Shown: positions 25,841-35,428 of the stretch, piece by piece
Position numbering within the stretch: the stretch's first letter is position 1
How the letters are laid out: the number at the start of each line of letters is the position of its first letter
NCBI GenBank assembly: GCA_046153875.1
Contig: JBJXFE010000049.1
Location: 1-54,452, forward strand
Source of the DNA: JBJXFE01 sp046153875
GTDB lineage: Bacteria > Planctomycetota > Phycisphaerae > Phycisphaerales > UBA1924
Direction: 5' to 3'
Length of the DNA stretch: 54,452 bases
Program-made: the position numbers and the translations under genes
The notes under the pieces: model-generated
Database searches by the model: none
What the model was told of the DNA's origin: nothing
The model's input: the letters and a program-made list of their open reading frames with translations, nothing else

Positions 25841-27394
25841 TCAACACAGCTGATACTCCGGCATCGCGGTGATGAGCACGAGCATCCCAGTGACGGCGTC
25901 GGGGGTGACGGAGCCGCCGAGCGTACTCATGAAGTTGGTGAGGGCGGCGCGGGCGTCGGCGGGGGCGCGCCCGAGGTTGAACTTGAGCAGGTAGTCGATG
26001 ACGCGGGCGGCATCCTTGTCCGCGCCGGGCTCGGCGCCGGCCAGCTCGGCCAGCAGCGGCGCGGGGTCGTACTTCTCCGCGTCGGCCATGGCGTCGTAGC
26101 CGCGCGGCTTCTTGCCGGTGAGCAGGAAGGCGAGGATGTTCTGGCGGACGAAGAGCGTCGAGGTGTTGATCCATGATCGCCCGCCGTCCCAGCCCTTGAC
26201 GCTGGGGGGGAAGAGGACGTGCTGGCCCATGAGGTCCAGGGCGTCGAGCAGGAGCGAGAGGTCGCGGACGGGGGTGTTGAGCGATCGGACCGCGCCGACG
26301 ACGAGCTGCACCGGCGACTTGATCTGCTGGCCCATCACCGCGGGCTCATAGAAGTGCCGGCTCAGGAAGAGCGTCCGGAGCACGGGCTTGAGCTCGTAGT
26401 TCGACGCGCGGAGGGAACCCGAGATTCGGGCCAGCACCGCGCGCGTGCCGGGGTCGGTGTCGCGGTCGGAGTCCGGCGCGTCGGCGACAAAGTAGCGGTA
26501 GAGCTTGCGGGCGATGAACTGCGGGCAGGCAGATTGCGACAGGATGGCCGCGACAAACTCGTCGCCGTCGAGCTGGCCGGAGTGCCCGAGGATGTTCTTC
26601 GCGCCGGTGTCGTGGTTGTTGCGGACGAACTGGAAGGCGTCGTCATAGAAGGTGTAGCCGGTGAGGGCGCGGGCGCCGTCCTTGATGTCGCGCTCGTCGT
26701 AGTTGCCGACGCCGAGGCTGAACAGCTCCATGAGTTCGCGGGCGAGGTTCTCGTTGGGGCGGCCCTTGCGGCTGTCGTTGTTGTCGAGGTACGCGAGCAT
26801 GGCGGGGTCGCGGATGATGGCGCGGAGCAGGTCGCCGAAGCTGCCCAGGGCGTGGCGGCGGAAGAGCTCGTTCTGGAGGAACATGTGGTAGCTGTTCTCG
26901 ATGGTGCGGTAGCTGGTGGCGAAGTGCCCGTGCCAGAAGAGGACCATTTTCTCTTCGAGCGGGCGGGGCGTCTCGATCATCCGCTCGAGCCACCACTTCT
27001 GGACGTCGCGGATCTGGCTGCGGTCGCGGCGCTCGCGCTTCTCGCGTTCCAGGCGGAGCTTGGCGAGCGCGTTCTCGTCCTGGGCGCGTCGGGCCTGCGC
27101 GATGGCCTGACGCTCCGCGGGGGAGGGCGGGTGCATGATGTCGTTATCGAACTCGCTGGCGCGGCCGTTCTCGTACGGCACGTCGGCGACGTTGAGGAGT
27201 GAGTCCACGGCCTTCGTCGGCCCCCAGGAGACGAGCGTCTGGACCTGCAGCGGCGTTCCGCCGAAACCGGCGCGCCACAGGAGGTGGCGGGCCTGGTCGT
27301 AGCCGAACTCTTCGGGGCGGATCGGGCGGAGCGAGCCGCTGACGGGGTCGGGGCGCTCGGTCGGCGAACCGGCGGGCTGGTTGGAGGCGGCCAT
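25841..27394 (-). CDS. DUF1800 family protein
   Basis: 517 aa from the ATG at 27394, which has GAGGAG upstream; a start at 27451 would add 19 residues with no supporting site. Family landmarks are ARHLLWRAGFGGTP near the N-terminus, KMVLFWHGHFATSY, YLDNNDSRKGRPNENLARELMELFSLGVGNYDERDIKDGARALTGY, and VKGWDGGRSWINT. There is no obvious classical signal peptide. Function of the family is unknown; it is nearly always next to DUF1501. Transcription probably starts from the AATAAT at 27463-27468. Confidence 0.96.
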   Translation of the reverse strand: MAASNQPAGSPTERPDPVSGSLRPIRPEEFGYDQARHLLWRAGFGGTPLQVQTLVSWGPTKAVDSLLNVADVPYENGRASEFDNDIMHPPSPAERQAIAQARRAQDENALAKLRLEREKRERRDRSQIRDVQKWWLERMIETPRPLEEKMVLFWHGHFATSYRTIENSYHMFLQNELFRRHALGSFGDLLRAIIRDPAMLAYLDNNDSRKGRPNENLARELMELFSLGVGNYDERDIKDGARALTGYTFYDDAFQFVRNNHDTGAKNILGHSGQLDGDEFVAAILSQSACPQFIARKLYRYFVADAPDSDRDTDPGTRAVLARISGSLRASNYELKPVLRTLFLSRHFYEPAVMGQQIKSPVQLVVGAVRSLNTPVRDLSLLLDALDLMGQHVLFPPSVKGWDGGRSWINTSTLFVRQNILAFLLTGKKPRGYDAMADAEKYDPAPLLAELAGAEPGADKDAARVIDYLLKFNLGRAPADARAALTNFMSTLGGSVTPDAVTGMLVLITAMPEYQLC

Positions 27395-27462
27395 GCGGGT
27401 GCGCTCCTCAGGACACTCCGATCGGCTCAACGCCGACCCGAGCGACGCCATTGCCCCGAGAC

Positions 27463-27468
27463 ATTATT
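27463..27468 (-). promoter_or_regulatory. -10 element for the DUF1800 gene
   Basis: On the minus strand AATAAT (5 of 6 to TATAAT) lies about 69 nt before the ATG at 27394, between the ctaA stop and the DUF1800 start. A -35 is not clear. Confidence 0.35.
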
Positions 27469-27618
27469 GGGGCGCGGCGGATCGGGGGTTTCATGGGTTC
27501 GGGGCGGAGCCGCACTGGTGTGACCGTTCGGCGGTCCTTCGGCGCCGCGGTGGTTGGGGGTCGATGGCACCGCTGCGCGACGAAACGCCGCGAGCGGCGG
27601 CACCCGCGTCGCCGCCCG

Positions 27619-29025
27619 TCAGCGCCGCGCGTGCAAGCGCCGCGACCAGACCCAGGCGAGCGCGACGAGGGCGAAGAGGACCGCCCCGACCGCCTGGTGC
27701 GAGGTGGTCAGGATCGCCTCGATCGCGGGAGTGCGGATCGGGCCGCCGCCGGGCTCGGGCGGGGGGGCGCCGCGCGTCGGCGAGACCATGACCGCCCAGA
27801 GTGACACGAGGCCGAGCAGGAACTGGACGCCGACGGTGTGGATCAGCGACTTGCCGATGCGACGGAGGATCGGGGGCTGGTCCGGCTTCGACATCGTCGC
27901 GCCCGCGATCATCGCGAGCGTGATGACGACGAAGGCGAACGCGGCATGGGTGTAGAGCGCGTGGGTCGCGCCCTTGCTCACGGCGGCCAGGTGGCGATAG
28001 GCGGCGCCGAGCGAGAGTTGCACGATCATGCAGAGCGCGAGCGCGGTGGTGAGTTTGCGCAAGCGGCCGGCCGCGGGGTGGGGCGCGGGCGGTGCGGCGG
28101 CGGCCCAAGAGGGGCTGAGCATCGCCGCGATGCTCACGGCGAGAGCGAAGATGAGCTGGCCACCGATGCCGTGAAACAGGCCTTTCAGGGCGTCGTTCTC
28201 GATCACGCGCAGCCCGCCCACCGCGCCCTGCGCGATCACCGCGGCGAGCAGGATCAGAGTGAGCGCGGCGACGCGCCGGCTCGCCCCGCCGGGGCCGGAT
28301 CGCGAGAGCGTGCCGAGAAAGAGGACGATGGAGCAGAGGCCGACGAAGGTGCCGAAGAGCCGGTGGGAGTGTTCGAGGAATCGCTGCGGGTCGGCCATGA
28401 GGCTCAGCGGGTAGAGGAACATGTTGGCGGTATCGGATCCGGGCCAGCCGCGGATGGCCATGCCGGACTGGGTGCTGGTGACGGCGCCGCCGAGCACGAG
28501 CAGCGCGAGGATTGCGGCGGCCGTGATGATGCTGAAGCGGGAGAGCCAGCCGCGAGCGTTGGCGGTGGCGCGTGCTGGTTGGTGAGCGCGGAGGCGCGCG
28601 CCGACGAACGAGCCGATTGACCCGATGACGGCCCCGAGCGCAAGAAACGCCGGGATGAAGATGAACGCGGACGGCCGGAGTCCGGATGTTCCGGGTGCAG
28701 GCTGATTGTTCGTAGATTGTTCGACAAGTGCCGATCCAAGGATAAGAAGGCAGATCGCGGCCGTTGCAATTCCCGAACATAAACCTATCTTTAGCCGATC
28801 GGCGACTGATTCCGACCTTCCGACCATGATCGCGGCGACGACCCATGCGCCCATGACCACCGGTCCCGTGACGGACGCCGACAGGTCGAGCCACGGGATG
28901 TGGGCGATGAACGCCGCGCACCAGGCGGCGAGCGCAACCGCGAACCCGGCGACCAGGACGCGACCGGTCAGCCCTCCGTCGCGCGTGCCTGCCGAACTCG
29001 CCGTGCCGTTGCCGGGTGTGTTCAT
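27619..29025 (-). CDS. ctaA: Heme A synthase (COX15/CtaA family)
   Basis: 468 aa, polytopic inner-membrane protein converting heme O to heme A for aa3-type oxidases. Conserved blocks are GGAVTSTQSGMAIRGWP, EHSHRLFGTFVG with the first heme-ligand His, GAVGGLRV, LFHGIGGQLIFAL, THAAFAFVVI, and TSHQAVGAVLFAL near the C-terminus. It is longer than usual (about 300-350 aa): it has an extra N-terminal pair of helices and a loop of about 100 residues before the first conserved helix. GGAG lies 6 nt before the ATG. It is divergent from the actA-ctaF operon, fitting heme A supply to that caa3 oxidase. Confidence 0.93.
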   Translation of the reverse strand: MNTPGNGTASSAGTRDGGLTGRVLVAGFAVALAAWCAAFIAHIPWLDLSASVTGPVVMGAWVVAAIMVGRSESVADRLKIGLCSGIATAAICLLILGSALVEQSTNNQPAPGTSGLRPSAFIFIPAFLALGAVIGSIGSFVGARLRAHQPARATANARGWLSRFSIITAAAILALLVLGGAVTSTQSGMAIRGWPGSDTANMFLYPLSLMADPQRFLEHSHRLFGTFVGLCSIVLFLGTLSRSGPGGASRRVAALTLILLAAVIAQGAVGGLRVIENDALKGLFHGIGGQLIFALAVSIAAMLSPSWAAAAPPAPHPAAGRLRKLTTALALCMIVQLSLGAAYRHLAAVSKGATHALYTHAAFAFVVITLAMIAGATMSKPDQPPILRRIGKSLIHTVGVQFLLGLVSLWAVMVSPTRGAPPPEPGGGPIRTPAIEAILTTSHQAVGAVLFALVALAWVWSRRLHARR

Positions 29026-29119
29026 GGGGTACTCCGATCCGGGAGGTGTCAGGTATTCACGATTCGTGGTTCATCATGCCGATTCTGGCGCTGTTGTTGC
29101 GGTTGAACAGTAAGGCGAC

Positions 29120-29149
29120 TTGACAGGCGGCATCCAGCCTGCAAAAAAT
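29120..29149 (+). promoter_or_regulatory. Candidate sigma-70 promoter of the respiratory operon
   Basis: A perfect TTGACA (29120-29125) followed, 18 nt later, by AAAAAT (29144-29149, 4 of 6 to TATAAT). It lies in the 210-bp divergent region between ctaA and actA and points towards actA. Confidence 0.4.
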
Positions 29150-29235
29150 CCCGTCCCACAGCAATCGGTCCTCCGAGGAACCGCGCGGGAGTACCCGCAA
29201 CGCGCACTCGATGGGCTGGTGGCCAGGAGTCGCCC

Positions 29236-30045
29236 TTGCCCGCGCTCTTTCCGAAGTGGATGAACGCCTTGCCGACGCTCGCGGCGCTCGGGTCGGTGGG
29301 CGGCCTGACCGTCGTGGTTGGCGCTGTGTGGTACTGGGCGACCCCCGAGTTCTGGGAAGTGGGCTATATGCCGTCCCAGCCGGCGCTGGCCGAGCACTAC
29401 ATCGCCGAGCTGAAGTCGCCGGCGGACCCGAATGAAAGGCCCAAGCCGATCCCCGGCGTGGATTTCCCCGGGTTCAGCCACCAGATTCATGCGGGCAAAC
29501 TCGGGATCGACTGCCGGTATTGCCACACGAAGGTGGAGCAATCCTCGGAGGCGAACATCCCGAACGTGGCCACGTGCTTCGGGTGCCACGCCGAGGGTCA
29601 TGTGAGCCGCGAAATCGCGCGGGATGACCACACGAACTTCATCCGGCTGGCGTACACGGCGACGACGAACGACGCGGGCGAGGCGATCGAGGGCGGAGCG
29701 TCGATCCCGTGGAAGCGCGTGCACAAGCTGCCGGACTACGTGCGGAACTTCCCGCACAACGTGCACGTGCGCGCGGGCGTGAGCTGCTTCTTCTGCCACG
29801 GTCAGATCGCGGGGATGCCGGTGGTGCACCAGGAGCACAGCCTGTCGATGAGCTGGTGCCTGGATTGCCACCGGACGCTGAAGGATGACCCGCACAAGGG
29901 CCTCGTGCCGCCGGACAAGGTGACGCGGCTGGTATGGGTCGAGCAGTCGTGGTCGAAGGACCCCGCGGCGCCGGCGCTGGCACGCCAGGTGTATGAGTCG
30001 CTCAAGCTCGCGCCGCCGGAGAACTGCGGGGCGTGTCACTACTAG
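29236..30045 (+). CDS. actA: Alternative complex III pentaheme cytochrome c subunit ActA
   Basis: 269 aa from a TTG at 29236, preferred because AGGAG lies 6 nt upstream and the N-terminus then reads LFPKWMN, like the FPxWTN start of ActA. An ATG at 29260 is the alternative. One transmembrane anchor (LAALGSVGGLTVVVGAVWY) is followed by five CxxCH heme sites: CRYCH, CFGCH, CFFCH, CLDCH and CGACH (about residues 93, 115, 184, 209, 264). Known role: electron-transfer subunit of ACIII, a quinol oxidase complex replacing bc1, on the periplasmic side. First gene of the operon. Confidence 0.95.
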   Translation: MPALFPKWMNALPTLAALGSVGGLTVVVGAVWYWATPEFWEVGYMPSQPALAEHYIAELKSPADPNERPKPIPGVDFPGFSHQIHAGKLGIDCRYCHTKVEQSSEANIPNVATCFGCHAEGHVSREIARDDHTNFIRLAYTATTNDAGEAIEGGASIPWKRVHKLPDYVRNFPHNVHVRAGVSCFFCHGQIAGMPVVHQEHSLSMSWCLDCHRTLKDDPHKGLVPPDKVTRLVWVEQSWSKDPAAPALARQVYESLKLAPPENCGACHY

Positions 30046-30103
30046 CGATCAGCTATCAGCAACTGGCAACTCGCAGGAATGTGGATTCGAGCCGCTGAAG
30101 AAG

Positions 30104-30131
30104 GACTCAGGACTCAGGACTCAGGACCCAG
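30104..30131. repeat. 7-nt tandem repeat (GACTCAG x3 and GACCCAG)
   Basis: Three perfect GACTCAG units and one variant in the actA-actB gap, 38 nt before the actB start. Confidence 0.85.
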
Positions 30132-30168
30132 CACGCGGCACACCGCGCCCCCGACAGCAGGAACTTCG

Positions 30169-33100
30169 ATGGTTGCTCACGATCAATGCCCGTCGTCGAA
30201 GAAGGCCGGTTTCCCCGGGAAGGCGGAGCTGGAGCGCGAGGCGCGGGAGCTGCCGCGGCTTTCCGGGACGACCGGCCGGCGCGTCTGGCGCAGCCTCGAC
30301 GAGTACGCGGACACGCCGGAGTTCCGCGAGACACTCGAGCGTGAGTTCCCGGCCGGGGCATCGGAGCTGCTCGCGTCATCGCGGCGGACGTTCCTTCAAC
30401 TGATGGGCGCGTCGCTGGCGCTGGCCGGGGCGGCGGTGGTGCCCGGGTGCCGGCGCCCCGTCCACAACATCATGCCGTACGCGGCGACGACGCCCGAGGA
30501 CGTGGTCCCGGGCAAGCCCCTGTACTACGCGTCGTCGATGCCGCTGCCGGGGGGCGGGGCCGAGGGCGTGATCGTCGAGACGCACGAGGGTCGGCCGACG
30601 AAGGTGGAAGGCAATCCGCTCCACCCGATCAACCAGGGGAAGAGCTCGATCTGGTCGCAGGCGTCGGTGCTCGGGCTGTACGACCCGGATCGGCTCAAGA
30701 GCCCGGTGCTGCGCGCGGGCGCGTCGGGCGCGGACGAGGGCGCGTACAAGAGCTGGGACGAGTTCGCGCTGTGGGCGAAGGACCACTTCGGGTCGCACGC
30801 CGGCCCGCAGGGGTCGAGCCTCGCGTTCCTGGTGGAGAAGAAGACCAGCCCGTCGCGCGACGCGATGAAGGCGCGGGTCATGGCGCACTGGCCGCGGGCG
30901 AAGTGGGTGGCGTATGACGCGGGCGAGGGGCGCTCCGCGGGCGCGGGCCTGGGCATGGCGCTGGGTCGGCCCGGGCGGCCGATTTACAACCTGCGGCGGG
31001 CGAAGGTGATCGTGACGTTCGACGCGGACCTGCTCGAGTGCTCGGCGGGCGGTCCGGCGGCGCTGGTGCACGCGCGCGACTTCGCGTCGACGCGGCGCGT
31101 GCTGAAGAACACGGACGACATGAGCCGCCTGTACGCGGCGGAGTCGGGGTTCTCCGGCACGGGCGCGGCGGCGGACCACCGGCTGCGGCTCGCGCCGTCG
31201 CGGATCGCGGCGCTGGCGGTCGAGGTGGCCAAGGCCGTTCTGGCGAAGGTGCCCGGCGCGGACGCGGGGCTGACCGCGGCCGTGAACGCCGTCGGCGTGC
31301 CGAGCGTGGACGGTCTGGACCGCGACTGGATCAACGCGGTGGCCGACGACCTGACGAGCCGCGACGCCGGGCACGCGGCGCGCGAGGCTCGCGGGCGTGG
31401 CGAATCGGTGATCGCGGCGGGTCCGACGCAGCCGGCAGAGATTCATGCGCTGGCGGCGGCGCTCAACCGCGTGCTGGGTAACGACGAGGCGAACGGCACG
31501 GTGCGGTACATGCCGGCGAGCGAGGACGAGGCGGCGGACTCGGCGGCTGGGCTGGCATCGCTGGCGGACGACCTGGCGGCGGGGCGCGTCACGACGCTCG
31601 TGGTGATGGGCTGCAACCCGGTGTACGACGCGGCGCCGGAGCTGGGCTTCGCGGCGGCGTACGCGAAGGCGACGACGGTCTGCCTGAGCGTGGACGACAA
31701 CGAGACGGCCCGGGCCTCGACGTGGGAGCTCAACGGGGCGCACTGGCTTGAGGCCTGGGGCGACACGACGGCGGCGGACGGGACGCACGCGCCGATCCAG
31801 CCGATGATCGCGCCGATCTACGACGGCAAGAGCGACCTGGAGCTGCTGTCGATCCTGCTGGGCGACGAGCACGCGGACGGGCATGAGATCGTGCGTTCGG
31901 CGTGGCGCGAGCGTGCCCGCGGCGATTTCGAGACGTTCTGGAAGCGCTCGCTGCACGACGGCGTGTTCGCGGGTGCGAAGGTCGAGCCGATCGACGCGCG
32001 GGCGGACTTCGGGCGCGTGTCGTCGGCGCTGGGCGGGCTGCGGCTGGCGAACGCGCCGACGAGCAACGGGCTGGAGGTGGTGTTTCAGCCGTCGCACCTG
32101 TACGACGGGCGCTTCGCGAACCACGGGTGGCTCCAGGAGCTGCCGCAGGCGGGCACGCGCGTGGTGTGGGACAACCCCGCGCTGGTGAGCCCCGCGACCG
32201 CCGCGGCCTTGGGCGTGCTGCCGGTCGGGTTCACCCAGGCGGACCCGAACAAGGTGTACACGACGCCGAAGTACCCCGAATCGCGGATGGCGACGATCAC
32301 GGTGGGCGGGCGGACGCTCCAGATGTCGGTGTGGATCCTGCCGGGCATGGCGGACCACACGGTCATCCTGCCGCTGGGCTACGGGCGCACAGCGTGCGGC
32401 AAGGTCGGCTCGGGCGTGGGCTTCAACACGTTTGCGCTCCGCGGGCGCGACGGCGCGGCCGTGGAGACCGGCGCGACCATCGCCGCGGCCGGCGGCACAT
32501 ACATGGTCGCCAGCACGCAGACGCACTGGTCGATTAGCGGGCGCACGGCGCTGGTTCGCGGCGTGGACCTGGCCGCGTGGCAGAAGCACTCCCACGAAAC
32601 GCCGCACGAGCACATCGACAAGCTCTACAAGACCAAGTCGCTGCTCAGCTTCGGCGAGCGGGTGAGCCACAGCGAGCTCACGCACACGCCCCCGAACCTG
32701 AACATTTACCCCCACCCGCACCTGCAGCCCGAGGGGCAGGCGGACCCGAGCGACACGGGCGGGCTCGAGGGTCGGTCGGCCGAGCCCCAGCCCGGCTCGG
32801 CGTACGCGACGCGCCCGCAGTGGGCGATGTCGATCGACCTGGCGACCTGCACCGGGTGCGGGGCGTGCACGATCGCGTGCCAGGCGGAGAACAACATCCC
32901 GATCGTGGGCAAGAAGGAGGTCGCGAAGGGGCGCGAGATGACGTGGATCCGCGTCGATCGCTACTTCACGGGCGACCCGAACAATCCGGACGACATGCTG
33001 CACCAGCCGGTGGCGTGCGTCCACTGCGAGAACGCCCCCTGCGAGACGGTCTGCCCCGTGAACGCCACGGTGCACGGCCCCGAGGGGATCAACTACATGA

Positions 33101-33873
33101 CGTACAACCGGTGCATCGGCACGCGGTACTGCGCCAACAACTGCCCGTACAAGGTTCGCCGGTTCAACTACTTCGACTTCGGGGTGGCGAAGTTCAAGGG
33201 TTCGTACCTGGGCGAGGACGCGGTGCCGTACTTCGGCGAGCGCAACCCCAACCTGGTCCCGCCGCGCCTGCGCGCCAAGCTCGACGAGATCACGAAGATG
33301 GGGATGAACCCCGACGTGACGGTGCGTTCCCGCGGTGTCATGGAGAAGTGCACCTACTGCATCCAGCGGATCAACGCGGCGCGGGTCGAGGTGAAGCTGC
33401 ACAACCTCGGGAACATCCCCGACGGATTTTTCCAGGTCGCCTGCCAGCAGGCGTGCCCATCCGGGGCGATCGTGTTCGGCGACCACCTCGACACGACCAG
33501 CGCGGTCCACACGATGCGCGAGCACGCGCGGACGTACGCGCTGCTCGGGTACCTCAACACCCGCCCGCGGACGACGTACATGATCGGCGTGAAGAACCCC
33601 AACCGCGGGCTGCTCGAGGCGATGAAGAAGCGCGGCGTTCACGGCGTGGAGGAGCGGCTCCACCTGATGGACGAACCGTTCGGACATGGCGGCGGCGGCT
33701 CGCACGAATCGGACTCTCACGCGGCGCCCACGGGCGGCGGGCACAGCCACGGGCCGGACGGCGGTGCGGGCGGTCGTCGCGGGTTCCTGCGTGACTCGGC
33801 GAAGGCCGCGGCGGACAAGGGGTACGCCCTGTCGCTGAACGTGCTCGGGGCCTTCACGGGGGTGCAGGCGTGA
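30169..33873 (+). CDS. actB: Alternative complex III iron-sulfur subunit ActB (molybdopterin-oxidoreductase-like)
   Basis: 1234 aa from the ATG at 30169 (AGGA upstream). About 70 N-terminal residues precede a Tat signal (SSRRTFLQLMGASLALAGA) and the ActB-typical CRRPVHNIMPY and PGKPLYYASSM. Residues about 100-780 are a MopB-like domain that in this family lacks the molybdenum cofactor. The C-terminal ferredoxin-like domain has four Cys clusters: CTGCGACTIAC (about 893), CVHCENAPCETVCP (about 949), CIGTRYCANNCP (about 981) with CTYC (about 1060), and CQQACP (about 1091), for 4Fe-4S/3Fe-4S centres. A His/Gly-rich tail follows and a second Tat-like segment (GRRGFLRDSAKAAAD) ends the protein. The stop overlaps the actC start (GTGA). 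Confidence 0.96.
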   Translation: MVAHDQCPSSKKAGFPGKAELEREARELPRLSGTTGRRVWRSLDEYADTPEFRETLEREFPAGASELLASSRRTFLQLMGASLALAGAAVVPGCRRPVHNIMPYAATTPEDVVPGKPLYYASSMPLPGGGAEGVIVETHEGRPTKVEGNPLHPINQGKSSIWSQASVLGLYDPDRLKSPVLRAGASGADEGAYKSWDEFALWAKDHFGSHAGPQGSSLAFLVEKKTSPSRDAMKARVMAHWPRAKWVAYDAGEGRSAGAGLGMALGRPGRPIYNLRRAKVIVTFDADLLECSAGGPAALVHARDFASTRRVLKNTDDMSRLYAAESGFSGTGAAADHRLRLAPSRIAALAVEVAKAVLAKVPGADAGLTAAVNAVGVPSVDGLDRDWINAVADDLTSRDAGHAAREARGRGESVIAAGPTQPAEIHALAAALNRVLGNDEANGTVRYMPASEDEAADSAAGLASLADDLAAGRVTTLVVMGCNPVYDAAPELGFAAAYAKATTVCLSVDDNETARASTWELNGAHWLEAWGDTTAADGTHAPIQPMIAPIYDGKSDLELLSILLGDEHADGHEIVRSAWRERARGDFETFWKRSLHDGVFAGAKVEPIDARADFGRVSSALGGLRLANAPTSNGLEVVFQPSHLYDGRFANHGWLQELPQAGTRVVWDNPALVSPATAAALGVLPVGFTQADPNKVYTTPKYPESRMATITVGGRTLQMSVWILPGMADHTVILPLGYGRTACGKVGSGVGFNTFALRGRDGAAVETGATIAAAGGTYMVASTQTHWSISGRTALVRGVDLAAWQKHSHETPHEHIDKLYKTKSLLSFGERVSHSELTHTPPNLNIYPHPHLQPEGQADPSDTGGLEGRSAEPQPGSAYATRPQWAMSIDLATCTGCGACTIACQAENNIPIVGKKEVAKGREMTWIRVDRYFTGDPNNPDDMLHQPVACVHCENAPCETVCPVNATVHGPEGINYMTYNRCIGTRYCANNCPYKVRRFNYFDFGVAKFKGSYLGEDAVPYFGERNPNLVPPRLRAKLDEITKMGMNPDVTVRSRGVMEKCTYCIQRINAARVEVKLHNLGNIPDGFFQVACQQACPSGAIVFGDHLDTTSAVHTMREHARTYALLGYLNTRPRTTYMIGVKNPNRGLLEAMKKRGVHGVEERLHLMDEPFGHGGGGSHESDSHAAPTGGGHSHGPDGGAGGRRGFLRDSAKAAADKGYALSLNVLGAFTGVQA

Positions 33874-35426
33874 GCGCGATCAACCCCGACAAGGTGATGG
33901 CGGAGCGTCTGGCGGGGCTGACGCGCGGCCCGCGGGTCGGCGCGGCGCTGCCGCCCGGCTCGGGGGACGGCTCGCTGGTGGACGACCCGGCGACGCGGGC
34001 GCCGCTGGTGCTGAACGACCGCTCGTTCACCGAGATCACCGACATCATCTGCGGGTACACGGAGAACAAACCGGGGCGGTGGTGGCTGCCGACGCTGGGG
34101 TTCACGTCGACGGTGGCGGGGATCGGCACGCTGCTGGTGCTGTACCTGATCATCACGGGCGTGGGCGTGTGGGGCCTGAACAACCAGGTGAGCTGGGCCT
34201 GGGACATCACGAACTTCGTGTTCTGGATCGGCATCGGTCACGCCGGGACGCTGATCTCCGCGATCCTGTGCCTGTTCAAGCAGAAGTGGCGGACGGCGAT
34301 CAACCGGTCGGCGGAGGCGATGACGATCTTCGCGGTGATCTGCGCCGGGATGTTCCCGGGGATCCACGTCGGCCGCGTGTGGATGGCGTGGATGATGTTC
34401 CCGCTGCCGAACTCGAACGTGATCTGGCCGAACTTCCGCTCGCCGCTGCTGTGGGACGTGTTCGCGGTGAGCACGTACTTCACGGTGTCGCTGCTGTTCT
34501 GGTACATGGGGATGATCCCGGACTTCGCGACGCTCCGGGACCGCGCGGTGCAGCGGCTGCGGAGGGCGGCGGAGGGGCCGGAGATCCCGTTCCTGTGGAT
34601 CCGGGTGGACGCGGTGCGGGCGTTCGTGTACGGGCTGCTGGCGGGCGGGTGGCGGTTCGGCAGCCGGCACTGGCACACGTACGAGAAGGCGTACCTGCTG
34701 CTCGCGGGCGTGAGCACGCCGCTGGTGCTGAGCGTCCACTCGATCGTGTCGTTCGACTTCGCCACGAGCGTGCTGCCCGGGTGGCACACGACGATCTTCC
34801 CGCCGTACTTCGTGGCGGGGGCGATCTTCGGCGGGTTCGCGATGGTGCTGCTGCTGCTGATCCCGGCGCGCGAGCTCTACCCGAACATGAAGGACTTCAT
34901 CACGCTCCGCCACCTGGAGAACATGGCGAAGATCATCCTGGTGACGGGCATGATGGTCGGGTTCGCGTACTCGATGGAGTTCTTCGTCGCGTGGTACAGC
35001 GCGAACAAGTACGAGCTCGAGACGTTCCAGAACCGGGCGTTCGGCCCGTACTGGTGGGCGTACTGGACGATGATCACCTGCAACGTGGTGAGCCCGCAGC
35101 TCTTCTGGAACAGGTTCTGCCGGCAGAGCCCGGTGGTGATCTTTATCGTGGCGGTGCTCGTGACCATCGGCATGTGGTTCGAGCGGTTCGTGATCATCGT
35201 GACGAGCCTGCACCGGGCGTTCATCCCCGGCGAGTGGGGCATGTTCCACCCGACGCCGGTGGACATCGGGATCTTCGTCGGGTCGCTGGGGATCTTCACG
35301 ACGCTCTTCCTGCTGTTCATGCGGGTGCTGCCGGTGTTCGCGATGGCCGAGCTCAAGGCGGTGCTGCCGCGGGCGGACCCGCACGGGCACGACGACCACG
35401 CGGGCGCCGCGAAGGGAGGGCATTGA
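33870..35426 (+). CDS. actC: Alternative complex III membrane subunit ActC (NrfD/PsrC-like)
   Basis: 518 aa from a GTG overlapping the actB stop by 4 nt. A soluble N-terminal stretch of about 60 residues is followed by about ten transmembrane helices of NrfD type, for example FTSTVAGIGTLLVLYLIITGVG, SWAWDITNFVFWIGIGHAG (conserved His) and IWPNFRSPLLWDVFAVSTYFT. Known role: quinone-binding and putative proton-pathway membrane subunit of ACIII. The C-terminus ends in a His/Asp tail (DPHGHDDHAGAAKGGH). actD begins 3 nt later. Confidence 0.95.
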   Translation: MSAINPDKVMAERLAGLTRGPRVGAALPPGSGDGSLVDDPATRAPLVLNDRSFTEITDIICGYTENKPGRWWLPTLGFTSTVAGIGTLLVLYLIITGVGVWGLNNQVSWAWDITNFVFWIGIGHAGTLISAILCLFKQKWRTAINRSAEAMTIFAVICAGMFPGIHVGRVWMAWMMFPLPNSNVIWPNFRSPLLWDVFAVSTYFTVSLLFWYMGMIPDFATLRDRAVQRLRRAAEGPEIPFLWIRVDAVRAFVYGLLAGGWRFGSRHWHTYEKAYLLLAGVSTPLVLSVHSIVSFDFATSVLPGWHTTIFPPYFVAGAIFGGFAMVLLLLIPARELYPNMKDFITLRHLENMAKIILVTGMMVGFAYSMEFFVAWYSANKYELETFQNRAFGPYWWAYWTMITCNVVSPQLFWNRFCRQSPVVIFIVAVLVTIGMWFERFVIIVTSLHRAFIPGEWGMFHPTPVDIGIFVGSLGIFTTLFLLFMRVLPVFAMAELKAVLPRADPHGHDDHAGAAKGGH

Positions 35427-35428
35427 CC

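Noticed and set aside
30376..33750. A minus-strand open frame of about 1124 codons opposite actB
   Set aside because: Arg/His/Val-rich mirror of the conserved ActB frame, with no recognisable domain.
33717..35423. A minus-strand open frame opposite actC
   Set aside because: Low-complexity Arg/His-rich antisense of a conserved membrane subunit.
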